Positions 1 to 6,806 are shown, numbered from the stretch's first letter. The stretch is 9,858 nt of DNA from an uncultured Lachnospiraceae bacterium (GCA_946613735.1 CAMOFS010000031.1:1-9858), one strand, 5' to 3'. Translations and numbers: made by a program. Notes: generated from the letters alone by a model not told the origin.

Positions 1-28
1 AGTAGAGAGAGGACGAGACTGATTTTAA

Positions 29-90
29 CCTGTCCATCCCGACGAATTATACCGTTGCCTTGGTATAATTCGTCTCAAGAGGCGGACAGG
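29..90 (+). other. nested two-stem inverted repeat, possible structured RNA
   Basis: Positions 29-35 pair perfectly with 84-90 (7 bp). Inside them, 41-53 pairs perfectly with 62-74 (13 bp) around an 8-base loop. The two stems are separated by an asymmetric internal loop (36-40 and 75-83). A stem of 13 perfect pairs with a second stem stacked outside it is unlikely by chance. No T-run follows at once, so this is not a simple terminator. It could be part of a non-coding RNA or the foldback end of a mobile element. The strand is chosen only because the downstream genes run forward. Confidence 0.5.
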
Positions 91-122
91 AGGAGATAAC
101 AAAGTCCAAGTATGGGCTCCAT

Positions 123-153
123 TCAAGGGAGTAACACTCAATTACTCCCTTGA
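123..153 (+). terminator. candidate terminator hairpin
   Basis: Positions 123-134 pair perfectly with 142-153 (12 bp) around a 7-base loop. The following bases are T-rich but broken by other bases, so termination would be weak or moderate. It could end whatever is transcribed from the left of the window, including the structure at 29-90. A further perfect 6-bp hairpin at 163-168/175-180 follows directly. Confidence 0.4.
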
Positions 154-338
154 TTTGTTCTCGCTATATTTCTCTATAGCAATATATCGAACATTGGTAT
201 TGTATACCTTAAATTATATTCAGATAAACCAACAGAAAAGAAGAATCTTAAGAAACTTTATTAAAAGTTTGGAATAACACTGGCTTAATCGGTCAACGTT
301 TTTTTATTTTTTTTCTTTTGGAAGGGGGATAACCCTTG

Positions 339-543
339 ATGTTAAGATTCCGCAATATGATGACAAACAAAGGATGCTATAAAGAAAGCAAGGGATTTGT
401 TTGATGAAAAAATAGACTTAAGCAACGGTTTAGTATTTCGTAGTTGTTTTTGTTACACTGCAAATGGTACGGAGAAGAGACTCGATGGACTATTAGGCCA
501 GACAGCACAAATAATTGTTGATATTGCAGTGTCGGTATTATAG
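339..543 (+). pseudogene. probable broken small gene, unknown function
   Basis: An ATG at 339 has a good Shine-Dalgarno site (AAGGGGG, 322-328) but its frame closes after 21 codons at about 404. The +1 frame is then open from 364 to the stop at 541-543 (about 59 codons) with protein-like composition: a basic/acidic helix-like start (KKARDLFDEKIDL), then a C-terminal part ending LLGQTAQIIVDIAVSVL. That second frame has no ATG and no ribosome site of its own. Joining the two frames by one frameshift would give a protein of about 65-70 residues. I do not recognise the family. A chance open frame is the alternative, because 59 codons without a stop is not rare. The promoter of the next gene lies inside its 3' end, which fits a decayed gene. 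Confidence 0.35.
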
Positions 544-546
544 AAT
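518..546 (+). promoter_or_regulatory. sigma-A promoter of the 585-3672 cluster
   Basis: TTGATA at 518-523 and TAGAAT at 541-546 are separated by exactly 17 bases; each matches the consensus at five of six positions. The predicted transcript start is near 553, about 30 bases before the first start codon at 585. The spacer contains TTGCAGTGT (524-532), whose perfect reverse complement lies at 455-463, a possible regulator site. No other promoter is obvious before 3672, so this one may drive the whole three-gene group. Confidence 0.5.
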
Positions 547-584
547 ATAGTAGATTTTACAAAGGAGAGGGGCAAAACATACCG

Positions 585-935
585 ATGAAAAATATCTCCG
601 ATAAAGATAGAAATTTGACTCTGCTATTGGATATAGAAAAATGTCAAAACGAGGGAGATGAGGATTTTGTATCAACAAGTGTTGTTCAAAATGCCAGAAT
701 AATGGTTGATGGCCTGATCAGACAACCGATGATATTTAGGACATTCAGGAACAGCCTACAAATGGAATTTGAACTCGAGGATAAAAGTTATCTTGAATTT
801 GAGGTGTTTGATGACAGGGTCACATGTATGCTGGTACCTGAAAGAAAGTATGAAAAAGCGGTATTTCCAAAGGTTACCCTGGATGATATTGAAGGCATGA
901 ATAAGATTGTAGGGGAGTTTTGTGGATTGGTGTAA
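585..935 (+). CDS. small acidic protein of unknown function
   Basis: A 116-residue soluble protein with no signal peptide or membrane segment. I do not know its function. Its layout recalls a small family found in phage and accessory regions as far as I remember: an N-terminal helix rich in acid residues, then LIRQPMIFRTFRNSLQMEF (about residues 44-62), in place of the more usual run of P-x-[IV]-x-P-T followed by G-S-I-Q-[LM]-E-[FYW], then a beta-strand-rich stretch with YLEFEVF. The likeness is from memory and unproven. AGGAGAGG at 563-570 lies about 14 bases before the ATG, rather far for a Shine-Dalgarno site, so translation may be modest. It is the first gene after the 518-546 promoter, and its stop is 27 bases before the next start, so it is probably co-transcribed with the RyR and WYL genes. 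Confidence 0.75.
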   Translation: MKNISDKDRNLTLLLDIEKCQNEGDEDFVSTSVVQNARIMVDGLIRQPMIFRTFRNSLQMEFELEDKSYLEFEVFDDRVTCMLVPERKYEKAVFPKVTLDDIEGMNKIVGEFCGLV

Positions 936-962
936 TGTAGTGTTTTACGATGAGGATATTGG

Positions 963-1883
963 TTGGAAATGGATCATGAAAGCAGCTTCAACAGAATATA
1001 CAACGTAATCTCCGGACCCATGATGCTGATATCGCTTATATTAGGGCTGGCAGGATTCTTATATGCAGGGCATTCATTTTCGGATGCCCTGTATGGTGCT
1101 ATAAAGCTATTTGGCCTGAATATGAGTTATGATGATCATAACATCATGATAGAGATAGCCAAGTGGCTTTCGCCCATATCCTTGTCGACGGCGATTTTCA
1201 CGCAAGCCAGGCCGCTTTATATGTGGCTGAGGGATGGTATCGTTTTCGGACTTGCAGGTCAGCGTACCATTATCTATAGCGATAACTATGCCGGTAAAGC
1301 ACTGTTTTATGACCTGAAATCAAAGGGTGTTATGAGAGAGGGTATTTGTCTTTTGTCAGAAAAAGCAAATAGATCTATCATAATAATGTCTGATGATGAG
1401 AAGGGACTGGAGATATACAGACGCTTAAAAGAAATGGATGCCAAGAGTATCTATCTTTGCCAGTACTCCATGGAACCGGCGCTTTTGCCGTCCTGGGGAG
1501 ATACAGTGATCTCCAATATAAATGATGTTATAGCAGCGTATTTTTGGAGAAAAGAGTTCTTCCGTGGAGAAGAAGAAAATAGGATCGATCCCATTGCGTG
1601 GTATGAAGGGGAAAAGCACATTTTTGATAATGACCCAAAGCGTGTTTTTAACATTGTGATTATGGATTACAATGCTCTGGGGAAAAGGCTTCTGTATAAA
1701 GGGCTTCTTATGAATATCTTTTCCCCCGATCAGAGCATCCATTATCACGTGTTGGATGAAAAAAAAGAACATAAGCTTTTTAAGGACGAGATAAAACAGG
1801 CTGAGAGTTTGAATGGCGATAAAGTGAAGTTTTATTCTAATAGCAAAAAGCTTTTTCCAGTATTAATGAACCGGATGCGATAA
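963..1883 (+). CDS. membrane-anchored Rossmann/TrkA-N-like protein, N-terminal part of frameshifted RyR-domain gene
   Basis: About 306 residues in this frame. Residues 15-36 form a clear membrane segment and about 64-82 a weaker second one. A first Rossmann-like unit follows (about 101-210; TIIYSDNYAGKAL replaces the usual glycine-rich loop). A second runs from about 227, with IVIMDYNALGKRLL at 231-244 and NIFSPDQSIHYHV at 251-263, typical of NAD-binding/RyR two-domain proteins as I know them. Both nucleotide loops lack the full GxGxxG, so binding may be altered or lost. The start is TTG 963 (GAGG at 952-955, 7-base spacing) or ATG 969, which has a worse spacing. The last residues after about 297 are probably a wrong-frame tail: the natural continuation is in the next frame, ending at 2539. 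The family's role is unknown; a membrane-linked ligand sensor is an inference. Confidence 0.75.
   Translation: MEMDHESSFNRIYNVISGPMMLISLILGLAGFLYAGHSFSDALYGAIKLFGLNMSYDDHNIMIEIAKWLSPISLSTAIFTQARPLYMWLRDGIVFGLAGQRTIIYSDNYAGKALFYDLKSKGVMREGICLLSEKANRSIIIMSDDEKGLEIYRRLKEMDAKSIYLCQYSMEPALLPSWGDTVISNINDVIAAYFWRKEFFRGEEENRIDPIAWYEGEKHIFDNDPKRVFNIVIMDYNALGKRLLYKGLLMNIFSPDQSIHYHVLDEKKEHKLFKDEIKQAESLNGDKVKFYSNSKKLFPVLMNRMR
1844..1883 (+). other. frameshift point in the RyR-domain gene
   Basis: The upstream frame stays open to the TAA at 1881-1883, while the downstream frame is open from just after a TAG at 1841-1843. Somewhere in this 40-base overlap the reading must step back by one base, equal to one base missing from the DNA. 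Runs of five A (1845-1849) and five T (1852-1856) are the natural slippage places. Restoring one base would read through as KKLFSSINEPDAIILTNDVDP, a smooth Rossmann-type strand ending. No canonical X-XXY-YYZ heptamer sits in the zero frame, so mutation or a sequencing error in a homopolymer is more likely than programmed frameshifting. Confidence 0.8.
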
Positions 1884-1897
1884 TACTAACAAATGAT

Positions 1898-2539
1898 GTG
1901 GATCCGGCTGTGATCCAGAATCTTTTGTATTCCACTGAGAGCACTAAAATATATTACTATGACAGGATGGATATTGATCTGAGGGCAGGCTTTTCTGTAG
2001 ATAATGTCCACTCAAAGGAGAGCCTGGATGAATGTCCGAAAAAATGCTCTTGCTATGACAGACTATTCGGGTATGGGAGCGATAAGGAGATCCTAAGAGA
2101 AAAGTATATTCTAAGTAGTTCTCTTATTGAAAACGCAAAGCGGCTTAACCGTGTATTAAAGTCCGAAAAATATAATTGGGGATATGATAATAGCATGAAG
2201 GAAACCATTGATGAGGAATGGCGGAAGCTGTCCGGTTTTAAGAAGGGCTCAAGAGTGAATGCTATGGATTACTTTGAGATAGGAGCCATGGTTGCATCCT
2301 GGGATAAGAACTGGAGTGATGATCAGCTGGCGGAAATGGAGCATACCAGGTGGGCCAGGTATTATTATCTGAATCATTGGAATTGTGGGGAGAAAGATGA
2401 TGCTTCTAAAAGGACGCATAATTATCTAAAGGCGTATAGAGATCTTTCAGAAGAAGACCGTCAAAAGGCAAAAAAGATGGTAGAACTATGGCGGCAGGAA
2501 AAAAGCGATAGGATGGAGCATACAGGAGCCGGTCGATGA
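1898..2539 (+). CDS. RyR-domain protein, C-terminal part of frameshifted gene
   Basis: A 213-residue open frame from a GTG at 1898 with no convincing ribosome site; the frame is open upstream to 1844 and clearly continues the gene starting at 963. The intact protein would have about 525 residues. Residues 144-199 match the RyR (ryanodine receptor repeat) domain pattern: EHTRW at 148-152, then NHWNCGEKDD, a K-x-x-H pair, YLKAYRDLSEEDRQKAK and a closing helix with W199. In bacteria this small domain is often joined to TrkA-N/Rossmann domains; its ligand is not settled as far as I know. The region before it (about 1-140) is mostly helical with no recognised motif. Its stop overlaps the WYL gene start by four bases. 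Whether it is made on its own is doubtful. Confidence 0.75.
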   Translation: MDPAVIQNLLYSTESTKIYYYDRMDIDLRAGFSVDNVHSKESLDECPKKCSCYDRLFGYGSDKEILREKYILSSSLIENAKRLNRVLKSEKYNWGYDNSMKETIDEEWRKLSGFKKGSRVNAMDYFEIGAMVASWDKNWSDDQLAEMEHTRWARYYYLNHWNCGEKDDASKRTHNYLKAYRDLSEEDRQKAKKMVELWRQEKSDRMEHTGAGR

Positions 2540-3672
2540 GTAAAAAAACTGAGAGTTCAAGATTAAACTTTTTATACATATACCATGTGCTTCAAATAAA
2601 TACGGATGAGGAGCATCCCATGGGAGTACAGGATATCACGGATGAGATAAATCGCAGGTATATAAGCCGATCCCAGGATGGCTACTGTATCAGTGCTGAT
2701 ACGGTCAAACGGATCTTGGAAGTTGTGACGCAGGAAATATTTCCCGATAGTTTTTACAATGATGAAAAAAAACACGACTATGGCTTTGAGATAGTGGCGG
2801 TAGTCATGCAGTATGGTTCCTATGTGGCTTATGATCCAGAACAGCATCGTAACCAGAAAAAATACTATTACATGGAGCATGATTTTTCGACATCCGAGGT
2901 GCGTACCCTTATAGATGCTGTGGAAACATACAGTTATTTTAGTGAAGAAGAGGTAACGGATCTGATCAATAAGCTTATCCGTCTGCGTCCAAAATCCTTT
3001 GGACTAAGGCAATTTAAAGATCCATCATATTTATTGCGCGAAGAAGATTCCATCGTGCTTATGAATATTGATATGCTTAATGAGATTATCCGTCGCAATC
3101 ACCGGGCATCCATAGAGTATTGCAATTACGATATCAATAAAAAGCTTGTGACCCGGCCGGGATATCCAAGTGAGATTGAACCACTTAAGCTTATCTGGTC
3201 AAATGGATACTATTATCTGATTGCATATAATCCCAAATATGATGATCTGACAAACTTTAGACTGGATCGGATACGTGAGATCGAAGAAATAGAACGTGTG
3301 GCAGATCATAAGCTCAGTGATTTTGAAACAGTAAGATATCGCCTGGAGCATCCTGTAATGTATGCCGGCGAGACAGACCAATTTGTGATGCTGTGCCGAC
3401 AGACGGATAAGAATAACATGATCGATCTGATTCTGGACACCTTTGGACGTGATTCTACTATCAGATATGCAGAAAAAAAGGAGATAGCAGAGCATATTGT
3501 TGATGGTAATGAAACAGATGATAGATGGATCCATGCTAGGGTAAAGGCTACACCGGGTGGCGCAGAGCTCTGGGCTACTCAGTACGGGAGGGATGTGATG
3601 ATAATTTCCCCAGTGTCCTCGGCTGACAGGGTAAGAGAAAATCTGGAAATCGCACTGAAAAGGTATCCATAG
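2536..3672 (+). CDS. WYL-domain transcription regulator
   Basis: A 378-residue protein. The N-terminal part (about 8-90) is a winged-helix DNA-binding region: LNFLYIYHVLQI, a helix with MGVQDITDEINRRY, and the recognition-type helix ISADTVKRILEVV at 52-64. A linker (115-175) with helices follows, then a WYL domain (about 180-255) with WSNGYYYLIAYN at 221-232 and FRLDRI at 241-246. The namesake W-Y-L triplet is read here as YYL. A C-terminal extension of the WCX kind covers 280-378. WYL proteins sense ligands, probably nucleotides or nucleic acid fragments, and regulate transcription; several control phage-defence operons. ATG 2536 overlaps the preceding TGA in ATGA, with AGGAG at 2524-2528, so it is translationally coupled to the RyR gene. 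It likely regulates this operon, perhaps through the repeat at 455-463/524-532. A terminator follows. Confidence 0.88.
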   Translation: MSKKTESSRLNFLYIYHVLQINTDEEHPMGVQDITDEINRRYISRSQDGYCISADTVKRILEVVTQEIFPDSFYNDEKKHDYGFEIVAVVMQYGSYVAYDPEQHRNQKKYYYMEHDFSTSEVRTLIDAVETYSYFSEEEVTDLINKLIRLRPKSFGLRQFKDPSYLLREEDSIVLMNIDMLNEIIRRNHRASIEYCNYDINKKLVTRPGYPSEIEPLKLIWSNGYYYLIAYNPKYDDLTNFRLDRIREIEEIERVADHKLSDFETVRYRLEHPVMYAGETDQFVMLCRQTDKNNMIDLILDTFGRDSTIRYAEKKEIAEHIVDGNETDDRWIHARVKATPGGAELWATQYGRDVMIISPVSSADRVRENLEIALKRYP

Positions 3673-3681
3673 TAATAATGG

Positions 3682-3719
3682 AAAAAATGGCAACTGCGCA
3701 ATATTGCGTGGTTGCTTTT
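3682..3719 (+). terminator. rho-independent terminator after the WYL gene
   Basis: Positions 3689-3702 pair with 3703-3716 as an almost complete 14-bp foldback (three G-T wobbles; the innermost bases form the loop). It is preceded by six A (3682-3687) and followed by a short T run (3716-3719). The core 3697-3708 is a perfect 12-base palindrome. It lies 17 bases after the WYL stop and separates that operon from the PcfJ-like gene. The flanking A and T runs could make it act in both directions. Confidence 0.7.
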
Positions 3720-3722
3720 GTT

Positions 3723-3764
3723 ATACTCCGAAATGTAATGGAAATAGTGTCCTGAAAGGAGTAT
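3723..3764 (+). promoter_or_regulatory. ribosome-site hairpin before the PcfJ-like gene
   Basis: ATACTCC at 3723-3729 is the exact reverse complement of GGAGTAT at 3758-3764, and the latter contains the Shine-Dalgarno core (AAAGGAG, 3755-3761) for the ATG at 3768. If the transcript includes 3723, the pairing would hide the ribosome site. The loop is 28 bases and the stem only 7 bp (9 with two wobbles), so the effect could be weak or chance. It would matter most for read-through RNA from the upstream operon. Confidence 0.35.
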
Positions 3765-3767
3765 GGC

Positions 3768-5549
3768 ATGGAAAACACAAGAGATATCAGGGATTATATT
3801 ATAGACACACCGGATGAAATGATGGAGGAGATAGTTGTAAAAAAGACCGCACCCAAAAAAAGAGTAAGCTATAAGGTGATCATCCAGAGTGGATGTGATT
3901 TTGTGGTGGAGCGCAGGGAAAACAATAATTCGAAAAGATTGGTTGTGCTCGTAAGCCAGAAGCAGTTCTATATCGAGTCAGATTCCAGTATCATAAAGAA
4001 GCTGACTCACATTAATCTATGGGAGTTTTTACGTGATCTTCCTAAGGACGGTATCAGGCTGGATGAGGTATCCTGGCTTCCGGTGCTTCTTCCTAAAAAG
4101 ATAGATTTTTCTAATCGTCTTATGGATATGTTGTCTGATGACAGTATGGTGGAGTTTTTACAAAAGGAGATAGCATTTGTCCCTATGAGCTATTATACGC
4201 GTTGTCCGGAAACTAATAGTGATATTTTCCACATGAACGGTATCATCTGTAACGATGGGGGTTACGGAAATTTACCCGGTCTTCTTTCCGGGAAAAAGTC
4301 GTCACCCTTTTTTGAGATAGATACATATGGTCCGGGAACTCCGGGAGTGGGACCTGGACATTTACCCATGCCGGGAGTGGGACCTGGACATTTACCCATG
4401 CCTGGTATGGTCCAGGGGATCCCACCTATGAACGGGCAGATGGCGGTAAATTCATTTTATGTATTTAAAAATCCTGGTTCAGCTTATACTCCGAGAATAA
4501 AACAGCCTGAATTTACAGGCGGGATTTTTAATGACCAAAATGATGATGACGATGAGGGGTATAACCATTCGGAGAATTATGCCAGAAGATATATTGGCAT
4601 GAAAAGCTGGGAAAAGGTTTTGTATGGCACAATGGTTTTGTATTCAAGATCACCCGGCTTATACAAGGATATGATAAGACTGGTGCTTAGAAGATATGGG
4701 TGTAATGTGAAAAATGCGTTTGAAGAAAGGCTGCTAAAAAGGGATTCTCCGGAAAACTTTATGATGCGCAGCTTTCAGTCGTTCATCCTGTTAAGGGTCG
4801 TTTTCGGCCCAGAGTGGGGTATCAGGGCAATGGAGCGCTTTTTAGACAGCAGCATCCGACAGGTCCTGCCATATGAGTTTTTAGTACATCTTATGTTCAA
4901 GGTAAAGATACGGATCCCCTTTAGCTCTGAGGAGTGCTATAAAGACCGGGAATTGGCGTGGAATTTCAAGGCAGATAAATTCCTTCAGTATCTTTTTGTT
5001 ACTTCCTTTGATGAGGGATATGGGGATGATATGGAGGGCTTTATTTCCAGGTGGGAAAATGTCCTGATATATCAAAAGTTGTTGTATGGAAAAGTGAATG
5101 AAAAGTATCCTGAGAATCTCGCTACTCTGGAACATAAGATGGCCTTTGACATCAGAAGGAACAAGGATGCAGTATATCAGAGGATGTGGGCTGAAAGGGC
5201 AATAGAGAGCGAGAAGCTGGAGTACGAAGGCGATGAGTACAGGATCATAACAGCAAAGAGCAATCAGGATCTCATTGAAGAAAGCTTCCGCCAGCATAAC
5301 TGTGTGGATGGATATGAAGGCAATGTTTTAAGTGGTAGGTGTACGATCCTATTCATGAGATTTACAGATCCTAAGATGCAGGACAAGTCAGTTCTTACCA
5401 TAGAGGTTACCAACGAAGGTGTAATCAATCAGGTCAAGGGCTCCTGTAATCGCGCTCCCAGAATGAAGGAACTAAACTTTGTAAAAGAGTGGGCTGATGA
5501 AAAGAAGTTGAAGTTAGACGAGGACGAGGTTATGTTGATGGAGTGGTAA
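3768..5549 (+). CDS. PcfJ-like protein with internal repeat
   Basis: A 593-residue soluble protein. The C-terminal 100 residues (about 489-587) match the PcfJ-like family pattern: LIEESFRQHNCVDGYEGNV around 503-521 with the H-N-C-V-x-x-Y signature, SGRCTILFMRF, SVLTIEVTNEGVINQVKGSCN and a closing helix. PcfJ is named from an enterococcal conjugative plasmid and its function is not known. The middle (about 275-485) is helical and basic. Before it sit an acidic run (NDDDDEG, near 260) and a Pro-Gly-Met-rich linker (about 187-225) built from a 30-bp tandem repeat. The N-terminal 170 residues (VIIQSGCDFVVERRE, FYIESDSSI) look like the substrate-side part of this family. The start is well placed after AAAGGAG. 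It has its own unit after the terminator. No conjugation genes are seen nearby. Confidence 0.8.
   Translation: MENTRDIRDYIIDTPDEMMEEIVVKKTAPKKRVSYKVIIQSGCDFVVERRENNNSKRLVVLVSQKQFYIESDSSIIKKLTHINLWEFLRDLPKDGIRLDEVSWLPVLLPKKIDFSNRLMDMLSDDSMVEFLQKEIAFVPMSYYTRCPETNSDIFHMNGIICNDGGYGNLPGLLSGKKSSPFFEIDTYGPGTPGVGPGHLPMPGVGPGHLPMPGMVQGIPPMNGQMAVNSFYVFKNPGSAYTPRIKQPEFTGGIFNDQNDDDDEGYNHSENYARRYIGMKSWEKVLYGTMVLYSRSPGLYKDMIRLVLRRYGCNVKNAFEERLLKRDSPENFMMRSFQSFILLRVVFGPEWGIRAMERFLDSSIRQVLPYEFLVHLMFKVKIRIPFSSEECYKDRELAWNFKADKFLQYLFVTSFDEGYGDDMEGFISRWENVLIYQKLLYGKVNEKYPENLATLEHKMAFDIRRNKDAVYQRMWAERAIESEKLEYEGDEYRIITAKSNQDLIEESFRQHNCVDGYEGNVLSGRCTILFMRFTDPKMQDKSVLTIEVTNEGVINQVKGSCNRAPRMKELNFVKEWADEKKLKLDEDEVMLMEW
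4341..4430 (+). repeat. 30-bp tandem repeat, two exact copies plus one degenerate
   Basis: Copies at 4341-4370 and 4371-4400 are identical base for base; 4401-4430 is a diverged third copy. In frame they encode PGVGPGHLPM twice and then PGMVQGIPPM. The unit is ten codons, so copy-number change keeps the reading frame. It forms a flexible linker in the PcfJ-like protein. Exact identity of the first two copies points to recent duplication. Confidence 0.95.
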
Positions 5550-5627
5550 ATTGATTTGCTGTCAGTTACTATCGCCGCCCGGAGTGGAGAAGCGTAGTGC
5601 GTAGTCGAATTGGAATACTGTGTATTA

Positions 5628-5656
5628 TTGCAGATAACGAGATTTTGTGCTATCAT
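5628..5656 (+). promoter_or_regulatory. asd promoter, extended -10
   Basis: TTGCAG at 5628-5633 and TATCAT at 5651-5656 with exactly 17 bases between them; TGC sits directly before the -10 as an extended -10. The start of transcription would be near 5663, about 40 bases before the asd start. The rest of the 5550-5702 gap holds GCGTAGT twice in a row (5592-5605) and otherwise nothing I recognise; no clear terminator follows the PcfJ-like gene. Confidence 0.55.
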
Positions 5657-5702
5657 AACTATTTAGTTTAACAAGGTAATGCAAAGAAGAGAGAGGTTCG
5701 TT

Positions 5703-6791
5703 ATGGAAAAATTAAAGGTCGGAATTTTAGGTGGAACAGGAATGGTAGGGCAGAGGTTCATCTCGTTATTGGAGAACCACCCCTGGTTTGAAGTGACCAC
5801 CATCGCGGCGTCACCCAGAAGTGCAGGAAAGCGCTATGAGGAGTGCGTCAGCGGCAGATGGAAGATGGACACACCCATTCCCGAGGCTGTAAAAAATATA
5901 GTTGTTAAAAATGTTAACGAGGTAGAGGCAGTGGCCTCAGAGGTAGACTTTGTTTTCTCCGCTGTGGATATGACAAAAGAGGAGATCAAAGCCATTGAGG
6001 AGGAGTACGCAAAGACCGAGACTCCCGTGGTATCCAACAATTCAGCTCACCGTTGGACGCCTGATGTTCCCATGGTGGTTCCCGAGATCAATCCTGAGCA
6101 CATGGATGTGATCCAGTACCAGAGGAAGAGATTGGGTACTACCCGCGGTTTTATCGCAGTCAAGCCCAACTGCTCCATCCAGTCATACACACCTGTGTTG
6201 AACGCATGGAAGAAGGCAGGCTTTGAGCCCTATGAGGCAGTGGTATCCACCTATCAGGCTATCTCAGGTGCAGGCAAGACCTTTGCTGACTGGCCTGAGA
6301 TGGAGGGCAATATCATCCCCTACATCGGCGGCGAGGAGGAAAAGAGTGAGAAGGAGCCTCTGCGTATCTGGGGTCATATCGAAAACGGAGTTATCGTTCC
6401 CGCAGACGATATCAGGATCACCAGCCAGTGCATCAGGGTACCCATTCTAAACGGTCATACTGCCACAGCTTTCGTAAAGCTTAGGAAAAAAGCTACAAAA
6501 GAGGAGCTTATCGAGGCCATGACTTCCTTTAGCGGACGTCCCCAGGAGCTTAAGCTTCCCTCGGCACCGGAGCATTTTATCCAGTATCTGACTGATGACA
6601 ACAGACCTCAGGTGAAGCTGGATGTTGACTTCGAGCGCGGCATGGGTGTATCCATCGGACGCTTAAGAGAGGACTCCATCTATGACTGGAAGTTCGTAGG
6701 ACTTTCCCACAACACAGTGCGCGGAGCAGCAGGCGGTGCGGTACTCTGTGCAGAGCTTCTGACAGCAGAAAAGTATATTGAGAAGAAGTAA
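5703..6791 (+). CDS. asd: aspartate-semialdehyde dehydrogenase
   Basis: A 362-residue cytoplasmic NADP-dependent enzyme that reduces aspartyl phosphate to aspartate semialdehyde, the branch point to lysine/diaminopimelate, threonine and methionine. The nucleotide loop [13 protein letters not shown] lies at 7-19, the catalytic cysteine is Cys157 in KPNCSIQ, and the active-site His252 lies in [10 protein letters not shown]. The motif [14 protein letters not shown] and the overall length place it in the archaeal/fungal-like ASADH class rather than the E. coli class, as is usual in Clostridia. The start at 5703 is chosen over an in-frame ATG at 5679 because GAGAGG at 5691-5696 is 6 bases away and the first strand KLKVGILG then begins at residue 3. 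It has its own promoter. Codon use is richer in G/C at third positions than in the genes to its left. Confidence 0.96.
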   Translation: MEKLKVGILGGTGMVGQRFISLLENHPWFEVTTIAASPRSAGKRYEECVSGRWKMDTPIPEAVKNIVVKNVNEVEAVASEVDFVFSAVDMTKEEIKAIEEEYAKTETPVVSNNSAHRWTPDVPMVVPEINPEHMDVIQYQRKRLGTTRGFIAVKPNCSIQSYTPVLNAWKKAGFEPYEAVVSTYQAISGAGKTFADWPEMEGNIIPYIGGEEEKSEKEPLRIWGHIENGVIVPADDIRITSQCIRVPILNGHTATAFVKLRKKATKEELIEAMTSFSGRPQELKLPSAPEHFIQYLTDDNRPQVKLDVDFERGMGVSIGRLREDSIYDWKFVGLSHNTVRGAAGGAVLCAELLTAEKYIEKK

Positions 6792-6806
6792 CGAATTGTT
6801 GAGAAG

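Larger units (their letters stand above)
1..338. other. gene-free, hairpin-rich leader region
   Basis: No credible reading frame with a ribosome site is seen here. The stretch holds three perfect inverted repeats (29-90, 123-153, 163-180), followed by AT-rich sequence and a long T-rich run at about 299-319. The close packing of hairpins in the first 180 bases suggests the 3' part of a structured transcript, or the end of a mobile or repeat element, whose other part lies left of the window. I do not recognise a known RNA family. The T-rich run just before position 320 has no clear hairpin in front of it, so I do not call it a terminator. Confidence 0.6.

Noticed and set aside
29..180. Retron msr-msd RNA
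   Set aside because: No reverse transcriptase gene follows in the window, and the stem order does not clearly match; left as an unassigned structured region.
299..319. Terminator at the long T-rich run
   Set aside because: No GC-containing hairpin directly precedes it on the forward strand.
1425..1772. Reverse-strand open frame inside the Rossmann-RyR gene
   Set aside because: Shadow of the forward gene; no ribosome site and low-complexity start (MFFFFI).
1842..1860. Programmed -1 frameshift site
   Set aside because: The run of five A is preceded by C and the T run is out of register, so no canonical slippery heptamer lies in the zero frame; no strong downstream stem is evident.
5679..5702. 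Longer asd start at ATG 5679
   Set aside because: The added residues are basic and not part of the fold, and the ribosome site GAGAGG at 5691-5696 serves ATG 5703.
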